Below the pieces are notes generated by a model that worked only from the letters and a program-made list of their open reading frames with translations, made no database searches and was not told the origin of the DNA. From the NCBI GenBank assembly GCA_002295925.1, contig DBGO01000003.1, forward strand, positions 49,239 through 113,238: a stretch of DNA of 64,000 nt, given 5' to 3'. Below, one piece after another: positions 1 through 7,137 of the stretch. This stretch comes from Flavobacteriales bacterium UBA852. Its GTDB lineage: Bacteria; Bacteroidota; Bacteroidia; Flavobacteriales_E; Vicingaceae. The stretch's first letter is position 1. Each line of letters begins with the position of its first letter. A program made the position numbers and the translations under genes.

Positions 1-532
1 CAGGTATTTTTAATTCTTTATCTAAAATAGCTTGAATACGAAACTCGGTACAAGCTTTTCTTTCCATATTGGTTTTAGCTTCACTTTTACAATCAATGAA
101 AAAAGGCATTTCTTCTGCAAAATCTAAAGGAGGAAGTGGAACAGTTTCTGTTTTTTCGTCATCGTCAAATCCTACCAAAAATTCATCCGGATTTAATTCG
201 TTTTGAGTCTCTTGAGCAGTATTTTCTTCAATTTCGGTATTATTTTCTACAGCCGTTAATTTAAAAGGATTAACTGCTTTTGGCTTTTCAATAATTTCTT
301 TTTTAACTTCCGGTTTTTTTTCTTCTACAAATGTGTTTATGGGTTTCCATCCTTCATCTATTAAATCTTCGGTAATTACCGGTTTTTTCTCAATAGTTTC
401 AGTAGTGTATTCAAAAGCTAAAAACACAGCACTAAGCGTTACAAATAACCCGATTTTGAAAAAAATCGGTCTCATTTTTTCTAGTTTGCTGTTTTTAATT
501 CCGTGAGTGTTGTTTTTTTCTGAAGTTTTCAT
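1..532 (-). CDS. Energy transducer TonB, N-terminal part (partial, runs off window start)
   Basis: Seen: an open frame with no stop to the window edge, translating as a short basic N-terminus, one hydrophobic anchor (RPIFFKIGLFVTLSAVFLAF, about residues 21-40), then an acidic/Lys/Pro-rich linker and the start of a conserved domain with PLPPLDF, a Cys and RKACTEFRIQAIL. Known: this is the layout of Bacteroidota TonB proteins, which link the inner-membrane ExbBD motor to outer-membrane TonB-dependent receptors; the periplasmic linker spans to the C-terminal receptor-binding domain, which is cut off here. The start could equally be the in-frame ATG six bases upstream (538). It is the most upstream-read minus-strand gene at the left edge, so its downstream neighbour is outside the window. 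Confidence 0.8.
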   Translation of the reverse strand, partial: MKTSEKNNTHGIKNSKLEKMRPIFFKIGLFVTLSAVFLAFEYTTETIEKKPVITEDLIDEGWKPINTFVEEKKPEVKKEIIEKPKAVNPFKLTAVENNTEIEENTAQETQNELNPDEFLVGFDDDEKTETVPLPPLDFAEEMPFFIDCKSEAKTNMERKACTEFRIQAILDKELKIP

Positions 533-608
533 AGGCATCAAATTTTACATATTAACTGTTTATAACACTTATTTATTGCGTTGTTGCCGGAAAAATTTAT
601 ATCCATAA

Positions 609-636
609 AAAAGCCCTTGCAGATGCAAGGGCTTGA
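609..636 (-). terminator. Rho-independent terminator after the first BNR-repeat gene
   Basis: A perfect 10-bp inverted repeat (611-620 with 625-634) closes a 4-base loop. Read on the minus strand, the stem is followed by a run of T. It lies just after the stop of the secreted protein gene at 660-2525 and separates it from the tonB gene. Confidence 0.8.
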
Positions 637-659
637 GAGGTGTAAAATGTATTGATAAT

Positions 660-2525
660 TTATTTAATAATTTCCAATTTCTCTATAACAGAGCCAAGAG
701 TTGTATTAACTTTTACAAAATACATTCCTGTTGGAAGATTTGAAATATCAATTCTTTCGTTCATTTTGTTGGCAACAGTATTAGCAATAACAATTCTTCC
801 GGTCATATCCATTATCTCGTAAGAATAGTTTGCATTATTTACTGTTAACACAACAGCTTCAGTTGCAGGATTTGGATACATTCTTAAACCAACTTTATTT
901 TTAATTTCTTCTACAGAAACAGAAGGTGTTAGGTTGGTGTCGATGCTTAAATAATAAATGTTGTTTAATGAAAAAGGATCACCATCGTCAGATGTTCCGT
1001 TACCTCCTGAGCCGGTAACCGATGAGCCCGGCTCACCGTCTTGTTGATATACAAGATGAACTTTAGTGTCAACCAAATCGGCAATTGAAGGATACATACA
1101 TTCATCAAAATCATGAATTCCCGCACCTCCTTGGTTTCCGTTTACATCTACAGGGGTTGTCCATGTGTTTCCTCCGTCAGAGCTTTTCATCATATAAATA
1201 TGACGATAATTTTGAATTCCGTTATTTAAGTTTTCAACCAGTGCGGCATAAGCTAAGTAAATAGTTCCGTTTGCATCAATTCCCGCAGTAGGATAGCTTG
1301 ACAATGAATTAAAATAAGCAGGGATTTGTTGTGGGTCAACAATGTCAAGTTGTCCGTTATTATCCAAATCTAAAGCACCTGTAATCATTACGGCATTTGT
1401 AGAGTTTGATCCGGGAGCGGCTCCCATAGATTCATTCCAATACATAATACCATTTGTTCCCGGGAAATAAGATGTGTTTCCGGTTCCAAATCCATCATCA
1501 TCTAATACACGCATATTTCCGTAAAATACATGTACCATTCCATTGTTGTCAATGATTACAGAACCTGAACCGTCTGAAGTTTGAATGGTGTCAGAGGCTG
1601 TTGGATTATCCATAAAATCATTGATAATGGTTTTTGTCCAAGTATCACCATTATCAGTAGATTTCATTAAAACTACATCATTCCAATCATCAAATACTAC
1701 AATGGCAACTGTATTTCCTTTTGCAGCAATTGCATATTCATCGCCATTATAACCTTTGGTTTGTACAGAGTTGGCAAAGTTTGTAGTATCTAAACCGGGT
1801 AATATAGAATCAACAATATCCCATGTGTTTCCGCCATCTTGAGAGCGGTAATAAACTAATGCTCCGTCTAAACCTTGTACCATTGGTCCACCAAAAGCAG
1901 AAGGTGCGGTAACGGCAATAACATGTAGCGTATTGTTTGAAGGTCCGCCAACATCAATACGTGGCCAAATTAAATCAACTCCTAAATTTGAAGAAACATT
2001 TCCTTGCGTCCACGTTCCTGTACCTTTTGTTCTTTTCAGCATAGGTAATGGTCCTGTTCCTTGGTGATTAACAACAACTTCTTCTCCTGATCCCGTAACG
2101 ACTATGCTCGACCAACCTGTACGTGTAGAAGCTTCTAAGCGAGCTGTAGGTTGCGGTCCCCAGGCATTTCCATCAAAATAATTATATCCTGTACCTCTGT
2201 CACTTGCCGAAACATCATAAGTTTCACTATATGTCCATACGGCTGAGATTGTTCCGTCTCCGGGATTATAGATTTTTCTTCTTGGAGATGAATTGGTTTG
2301 TAAATCGTAAGTGGTAACACCAATAATTTCCTCGTATGAAGCTTTGTTTGTTACATAAGGATTGTGAGGTTTTACCATGTTGATAATTTCATCGCCGGTA
2401 TAATATACCTTGTTAAATGGCATTGCAACATTGTTGGCTTTTGATACTTGAGGTATGGATTGATTTTGAGCAATCATGCCTGCACCAAAAATAAAAGCCG
2501 ATGCAAAAAGTAAATTTCTTTTCAT
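660..2525 (-). CDS. Secreted BNR/Asp-box repeat protein with T9SS C-terminal sorting domain (paralog A)
   Basis: A 621-residue exported protein. The start chosen is the ATG giving MKRNLLFASAFIFGAGMIAQ, a good signal peptide almost identical to that of the next gene; a longer frame upstream starts at a non-standard place and has no support. Three sialidase-type Asp boxes are visible (SQDGGNTW, STDNGDTW, SSDGGNTW), which usually mark beta-propeller blades. The last 75 residues (GLRMYPNPATEAVVL... to LEIIK) match the T9SS type A sorting domain, so the protein is probably exported across the outer membrane and attached or released. Asp boxes do not by themselves mean sialidase activity; no catalytic Arg triad was identified. 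It is a tandem paralog of the gene at 2627-4498. Confidence 0.85.
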   Translation of the reverse strand: MKRNLLFASAFIFGAGMIAQNQSIPQVSKANNVAMPFNKVYYTGDEIINMVKPHNPYVTNKASYEEIIGVTTYDLQTNSSPRRKIYNPGDGTISAVWTYSETYDVSASDRGTGYNYFDGNAWGPQPTARLEASTRTGWSSIVVTGSGEEVVVNHQGTGPLPMLKRTKGTGTWTQGNVSSNLGVDLIWPRIDVGGPSNNTLHVIAVTAPSAFGGPMVQGLDGALVYYRSQDGGNTWDIVDSILPGLDTTNFANSVQTKGYNGDEYAIAAKGNTVAIVVFDDWNDVVLMKSTDNGDTWTKTIINDFMDNPTASDTIQTSDGSGSVIIDNNGMVHVFYGNMRVLDDDGFGTGNTSYFPGTNGIMYWNESMGAAPGSNSTNAVMITGALDLDNNGQLDIVDPQQIPAYFNSLSSYPTAGIDANGTIYLAYAALVENLNNGIQNYRHIYMMKSSDGGNTWTTPVDVNGNQGGAGIHDFDECMYPSIADLVDTKVHLVYQQDGEPGSSVTGSGGNGTSDDGDPFSLNNIYYLSIDTNLTPSVSVEEIKNKVGLRMYPNPATEAVVLTVNNANYSYEIMDMTGRIVIANTVANKMNERIDISNLPTGMYFVKVNTTLGSVIEKLEIIK

Positions 2526-2573
2526 AGCATTATATTTTTTTATTTCTACAAATATATAAAAATGAAGCAAATA

Positions 2574-2602
2574 AAAAAAGGGCTCCAATTTGGAGCCCTT
2601 TT
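2574..2602 (-). terminator. Terminator hairpin between the two BNR-repeat paralogs
   Basis: A near-perfect palindrome (arms 2578-2588 and 2590-2600) with core GCTCCAATTTGGAGC, followed on the minus strand by a run of seven T. It ends the gene at 2627-4498. The same 15-base core occurs in the hairpin at 51964-51982. Confidence 0.8.
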
Positions 2603-2626
2603 AAGAGTTTATTATTTATCAGAAAA

Positions 2627-4498
2627 TTATTTTGATAAAATTACTTTTTGCATAAATGAACCTGCAGCAGTATTTACTTTTACAAAGTATACACCTGAAG
2701 GATATTTAGTCATATCAATAACTGAACGACTGGCAGATGCAACAGTATTGTTAATTACTACTTTACCTGTAATATCCATCACTTCGTAAGAATAAGTGCT
2801 TCCATCAACATTTAATGTGATAATTCCATTAGATGGATTAGGATATAGATTAATATTAGCATTATCCTCTATAGAAGCAATACTTGAAGTGAAGTCAGCA
2901 TCTGTTAAAACTACACCTGATACATATTGGTGTTGTGTAGGAGATAATACATCACTTGTTGCTGTAAGTTGTTGGAATGAAATTGGAATAGTGTAGTTAC
3001 CGTTTCCGTCATCAAAAACATAGTAAGACATGTTTCCGAAAGTGGCAATACCATCGGCAGCTGTACCTGTAGTAACATTTTGAGGTGCAGCCATGTTACC
3101 TGTGGCTAAGTCTAACCCGGCTATCCAAGCATCAGGGTATAAGTTTCCATCTTGAGTTCCAAAAATATTGGTATCTGTATCAAAGTATGTATAGAAAACT
3201 TTGTCTCCGGTCCAGTTAATACCAACTTGAGCACGGCTGTCTTCAGAAATAGCATTTCCGTTAGGATCACCAAATGTACCACGGAAAGTCATTGGTTTAG
3301 CAATTAATTTAGCATCCCAAGTGGTACCACCGTCAGTAGAAGTTACATCGAATAATCCCCAAGCTCCGGGAGTAGTGTTGATAGACCAACCAGCACCTGT
3401 TGCTTGAGGTCCTATAGCACAAACAATGTGTGGGTTTCCATTGCCGTCAACAGCTAAATCTAATTCAAAACCAGTTGTGTAAGCACCTGCACCTAAAGCA
3501 TTTGTAACGCCGGCTAAGTTGCTTGGTAAAATGTTTGTTGGACCAGACCAAGAACCACCACCGTCAGTAGTTTTGTAAGTGTATAAATAGTAAGCCGAAT
3601 CAGGCTGTACATTGTAATCATTGTGGCCAATAATAGCAATGTACCCGGTTAATCCATCAGGTGCAAATGCCATAACTGCATCAACCATGTTATGAGCACC
3701 GGTATTATCTAAAGAAGATGGCGCATATAATTTGTTGTAAATATATGACACATCATTTCCGGAAATAATTCCTGTAGAAAGAATTAAACTATCAGTGTAT
3801 TCATAGTTATTTAAACCGTCTCCTTCAACATCAACATTCCATAATACCCCGTTTTGTGTAACAAAGAATGAACTTGGAATTAATTTAAACATAGATGCAG
3901 TAGAGGAATCTTCGTGTTGAGTAATACCGGTTCCATCAAGTTTTGATACACCATAACCATAACCTCCCCAACTTGAGTTTGTTCCATTTAATGTTGGAGC
4001 AAAGTAAGTAAAGAAAGCATTAGCCACGTCAGTATTGTTTGCAGGGTTGTATATTAAACCTTGAGGATAACGTGCGTTAGAGTAAGGAGTTGATGCATTA
4101 TAAACCGGACCTACATTTGCTGTCCAAGTTGTACCTCCATCATTAGATACATCAAAACGTATCCAACCGGTAGAACCATCTCCTGTGGTATTAGGGTCTG
4201 TTCTGTGTGAGAATGTTACAGCATTAAGGTTAGGGTCTGCCCAAAGGTAAGTTTTTGGACCAAAACCACAGGTATAAGCATTTCCAGAATTACCCATAGG
4301 TACTATAGATACCGCTTTGTTGTTTGGTGTGTTAGGTTTAACACCTCCAAAATTTGAGGTAGCTTGAAAGCTTAATTCGCCTTCGTTTACTACTTTGTTT
4401 GGTGCTTTTACATCATACGAAGGGTCTAACTGAGTAGATTGAGCAAACAATCCACCTGAAACCACAATCGCAGAAGCAACTAGTAAATTTCTTTTCAT
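2627..4498 (-). CDS. Secreted BNR/Asp-box repeat protein with T9SS C-terminal sorting domain (paralog B)
   Basis: A 623-residue exported protein. It starts MKRNLLVASAIVVSGGLFAQ (signal peptide) and ends in a T9SS type A sorting domain (NINLYPNPSNGIITLNVDGS... to KVILSK). Three Asp-box-like motifs are visible (SNDGGTTW, TTDGGGSW, STDGGTTW), suggesting a beta-propeller fold. It resembles the downstream gene at 660-2525 in signal peptide, repeat type and sorting domain, so the pair looks like a tandem duplication that has diverged strongly in the middle. A terminator lies between them, so they need not be one transcript. The substrate or ligand is unknown; cell-surface binding or processing of a polymer is an inference only. 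Confidence 0.85.
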   Translation of the reverse strand: MKRNLLVASAIVVSGGLFAQSTQLDPSYDVKAPNKVVNEGELSFQATSNFGGVKPNTPNNKAVSIVPMGNSGNAYTCGFGPKTYLWADPNLNAVTFSHRTDPNTTGDGSTGWIRFDVSNDGGTTWTANVGPVYNASTPYSNARYPQGLIYNPANNTDVANAFFTYFAPTLNGTNSSWGGYGYGVSKLDGTGITQHEDSSTASMFKLIPSSFFVTQNGVLWNVDVEGDGLNNYEYTDSLILSTGIISGNDVSYIYNKLYAPSSLDNTGAHNMVDAVMAFAPDGLTGYIAIIGHNDYNVQPDSAYYLYTYKTTDGGGSWSGPTNILPSNLAGVTNALGAGAYTTGFELDLAVDGNGNPHIVCAIGPQATGAGWSINTTPGAWGLFDVTSTDGGTTWDAKLIAKPMTFRGTFGDPNGNAISEDSRAQVGINWTGDKVFYTYFDTDTNIFGTQDGNLYPDAWIAGLDLATGNMAAPQNVTTGTAADGIATFGNMSYYVFDDGNGNYTIPISFQQLTATSDVLSPTQHQYVSGVVLTDADFTSSIASIEDNANINLYPNPSNGIITLNVDGSTYSYEVMDITGKVVINNTVASASRSVIDMTKYPSGVYFVKVNTAAGSFMQKVILSK

Positions 4499-4541
4499 AG
4501 CATTTAGTTTTAAGTTAATTTTAAATTATTATTAATAATTG

Positions 4542-4572
4542 CGAATATACATCAATAATTTATTTATTCCAA
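4542..4572 (-). promoter_or_regulatory. Possible promoter of BNR paralog B
   Basis: On the minus strand a TTG (4572-4570) is followed after 20 bases by TATATTCG (4549-4542). This differs by one base from the Bacteroidota -7 element TAnnTTTG and sits about 45 bases upstream of the start codon. It is a pattern match only. Confidence 0.3.
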
Positions 4573-4624
4573 TTATTGAATAGAAGCTTTTAGATACAAA
4601 AAATATAAAATATTGTATCTCTAA

Positions 4625-6649
4625 CTAAAACAAATTATGCAATACATCATTTTCGGGGATATTTGGTAATGTTACTTTAAGGTTAGGTGTGCGCTCCATT
4701 TCTCGTTTAATGGCAAAAATTGCTTCATCGTTTCGTGCCCAACTACGACGGGCAATACCATTGTTAACATCCCAAAACAACATACTTTCGGCTCTGTGTT
4801 CTGCTTCCGGTGAGCCATCTAATGTCAGTCCAAACCCTCCGTTTATCACTTCGCCCCAACCAACACCTCCACCGTTGTGGATACTCACCCACGTGGCGCC
4901 TCTAAAACTGTCACCAATGACGTTGTGAATGGCCATATCGGCAGTAAATTGTGAGCCGTCGTAAATGTTTGACGTTTCTCTGTATGGGCTGTCTGTACCG
5001 GATACATCATGATGGTCGCGACCTAAATTTATTGGGGCAGAAATTTCGCCTTTTGCAATAGCTTGATTAAATGCTTTTGCCAATTTAATTCGCCCTTCGG
5101 CATCGGCATATAAGATGCGGGCTTGCGAACCTACCACGAGTTTGTTTTCTTGAGCTCCTCTAATCCACTGAATATTATCCGCCATTTGTTGTTGAATTTC
5201 CGGAGGTGCAGTAGCTTTAATTTCTTCCAGCACCTCGCAAGCAATTTGGTCTGTTTTTGCTAAATCTTCCGGCTTGCCCGAGGTGCAAACCCACCGGAAT
5301 GGACCAAAGCCGTAATCAAAACACATTGGACCCATAATGTCTTGCACGTAAGAGGGGTATTTGAATGTTTTTCCGTCTTCATTCATAATGTCGGCACCGG
5401 CGCGGCTTGCTTCCAATAAAAATGCATTTCCGTAATCGAAAAAGTATGTGCCTTTTGCCGTATGTTTGTTGATTGCCGCTACTTGCCGGCGTAAACTTTC
5501 ATATACATATTCTTTGAATTGAGCAGGATTTTCAGCCATCATTTTATTGGACTCTTCGAAGCTTAACCCTACCGGATAATAGCCGCCGGCAAAAGGATTG
5601 TGCAATGAGGTTTGGTCTGAGCCCAAATCAATGTGTAATCCTTCTTCATAAAATCGCTCCCAAACATCTACAATATTTCCTTCGTAAGCAATAGAAACAA
5701 CTTCTTTATCCATTTTTGCTTTTTTCACGCGTTCTACAACCAAATCGATATCGCTGTAGATTTCATCTACCCAACCTTGCTTAAAACGTTTGCGTGAAGC
5801 GGCAGGATTTACTTCTGCCACTACTGATATTACACCGGCTATATCTCCGGCTTTGGGTTGTGCACCACTCATTCCGCCTAAGCCCGAGGAAACAAACAGT
5901 AAAAGTTCGTCTTTGCTTATCCCTGTTTTTTCACGGTATTTTCTGGCAGCATTTAAAATGGTAATGGTTGTGCCGTGTACAATTCCTTGCGGACCTATAT
6001 ACATATACGAACCGGCAGTCATTTGTCCGTATTGCGTAACGCCCAAAGCGTTGAAACGTTCCCAATCGTCGGGCTTGGAGTAGTTGGGAATCATCATTCC
6101 GTTGGTTACAACCACTCGTGGTGCATCTTTGTGTGAGGGAAACAATCCCATAGGGTGACCGGAATACATAACCAAAGTTTGCTCGTCGGTCATTTCGGCC
6201 AAATACTTCATAGTCAACAGGTATTGTGCCCAATTCTGGAACACAGCACCGTTTCCGCCATAAGTAATCAACTCGTGCGGATGTTGTGCAACTGCCGGGT
6301 CGAGATTGTTTTGTATCATAAGCATAATAGCCCGCGCTTGCAGTGATTTTCCGGGGTACTCATCAATTGGTCGGGCGTACATGTCGTAATCGGGACGAAA
6401 ACGATACATGTAAATGCGTCCGTAGGTTTTAAGCTCTTGGGCAAATTCTTTTGCCAACTCGGCGTGCCATTCTTTTGGAAAATAACGTAAGGCATTTTTT
6501 ACCGCCAATATCTTTTCTTCTTTGGTAAGAATATCTTTTCTTTTGGGTGCGTGACTTACTGATGTGTCGTAAGGTTTGGGTTGTGGTAATTCTGCAGGAA
6601 TTCCTTCTAAAATTTGTTCTTTGAATGTTTTTGCAGTTGTTGTATTCAT
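4625..6649 (-). CDS. hutU: Urocanate hydratase
   Basis: Converts urocanate to 4-imidazolone-5-propanoate in cytosolic histidine breakdown, using tightly bound NAD+. The 674-residue protein has the urocanase hallmarks: YGGNGAVFQNW near residues 130-140 and the Gly-rich NAD-binding segment SSGLGGMSGAQPKAGD near 255-269, followed by conserved blocks around GNAFLLEASRAG and NGGGVGWGEVINGG. It is longer than the roughly 555-residue proteobacterial enzymes, as is common for the Bacteroidota form. No hutH, hutI or hutG is in the window, so the pathway is dispersed or continues elsewhere. The DUF5522 gene ends only 10 bases upstream, suggesting cotranscription. Confidence 0.96.
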   Translation of the reverse strand: MNTTTAKTFKEQILEGIPAELPQPKPYDTSVSHAPKRKDILTKEEKILAVKNALRYFPKEWHAELAKEFAQELKTYGRIYMYRFRPDYDMYARPIDEYPGKSLQARAIMLMIQNNLDPAVAQHPHELITYGGNGAVFQNWAQYLLTMKYLAEMTDEQTLVMYSGHPMGLFPSHKDAPRVVVTNGMMIPNYSKPDDWERFNALGVTQYGQMTAGSYMYIGPQGIVHGTTITILNAARKYREKTGISKDELLLFVSSGLGGMSGAQPKAGDIAGVISVVAEVNPAASRKRFKQGWVDEIYSDIDLVVERVKKAKMDKEVVSIAYEGNIVDVWERFYEEGLHIDLGSDQTSLHNPFAGGYYPVGLSFEESNKMMAENPAQFKEYVYESLRRQVAAINKHTAKGTYFFDYGNAFLLEASRAGADIMNEDGKTFKYPSYVQDIMGPMCFDYGFGPFRWVCTSGKPEDLAKTDQIACEVLEEIKATAPPEIQQQMADNIQWIRGAQENKLVVGSQARILYADAEGRIKLAKAFNQAIAKGEISAPINLGRDHHDVSGTDSPYRETSNIYDGSQFTADMAIHNVIGDSFRGATWVSIHNGGGVGWGEVINGGFGLTLDGSPEAEHRAESMLFWDVNNGIARRSWARNDEAIFAIKREMERTPNLKVTLPNIPENDVLHNLF

Positions 6650-6659
6650 AACAGAGCTT

Positions 6660-6839
6660 TTATTTAGTTTTTTTAAAAGAATCGGTTTTTTTATCGTATC
6701 CGTAAGGGCAGTGTTTGCATCCGCTTTTACAGCAATATCCTCTTTTCAGGTGATATTTTTCGGTAAAAACGATATATCCTTCTTCCGAATAATAAAATTC
6801 ATCTGGTTCGAGGTTGGCTATTTTGGAGAATCCTTTCAT
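6660..6839 (-). CDS. DUF5522 small Cys-rich protein
   Basis: A 59-residue protein from ATG at 6839 to TAA at 6660. It contains EGYIVFTEKYHLKRGYCC followed by KSGCKHCPYGY, that is, a CC-x3-C-x2-CPY cluster matching DUF5522 proteins. Four cysteines and a histidine close together suggest a structural metal site, probably zinc, which is an inference. The function is unknown. The stop lies 10 bases before the hutU start, so the two genes are probably cotranscribed. A promoter-like CAA/TAAATTTG pair lies just upstream. Confidence 0.85.
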   Translation of the reverse strand: MKGFSKIANLEPDEFYYSEEGYIVFTEKYHLKRGYCCKSGCKHCPYGYDKKTDSFKKTK

Positions 6840-6855
6840 GTGTAATTTTTCTAAA

Positions 6856-6882
6856 CAAATTTAATTTAAATTACCTTAACAA
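6856..6882 (-). promoter_or_regulatory. Probable promoter of the DUF5522-hutU pair
   Basis: Minus strand: TTG (6882-6880), 16 bases, then TAAATTTG (6863-6856). This is an exact match to the Bacteroidota -7 motif TAnnTTTG, about 17 bases before the start codon of the DUF5522 gene. Spacing is slightly short of the usual 17-23. Confidence 0.45.
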
Positions 6883-6888
6883 GGTTGT

Positions 6889-7074
6889 TTATTTTAACAG
6901 ATGAAGCATTACTCTGTATAAGCTAAAGAATATGATGATGACTAAAACCAGTATCCATACACCTTTAAAATAAGATTTGTCGCGTTTGTAATCTTTGTAA
7001 TAATTATAAAGTGTGAATGCGGCGAAAACAATGATAAATATTAGCGCAAATAAGCGTTGTCCGGGTGAAAACAT
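6889..7074 (-). CDS. Small membrane protein, two transmembrane helices
   Basis: A 61-residue protein with hydrophobic segments at about residues 8-25 (LFALIFIIVFAAFTLYNYY) and 42-58 (VWILVLVIIIFFSLYRVML), separated by a charged loop DYKRDKSYFKG. I do not recognise a named family. The gene sits downstream of the porW/sprE-like gene on the same strand with a 63-base gap. Length, hydrophobic pattern and lack of overlap with other genes support it as real. Confidence 0.65.
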   Translation of the reverse strand: MFSPGQRLFALIFIIVFAAFTLYNYYKDYKRDKSYFKGVWILVLVIIIFFSLYRVMLHLLK

Positions 7075-7137
7075 AAGGTTTACTTGTTTGTTTTGTAAAC
7101 AAAGATATTGATTTTGGAAGGAATAAGAGCGAATAAA

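Noticed and set aside
660..4498. Calling the BNR proteins sialidases
   Set aside because: Asp boxes occur in many propellers; the catalytic Arg triad and Tyr/Glu pair were not identified.
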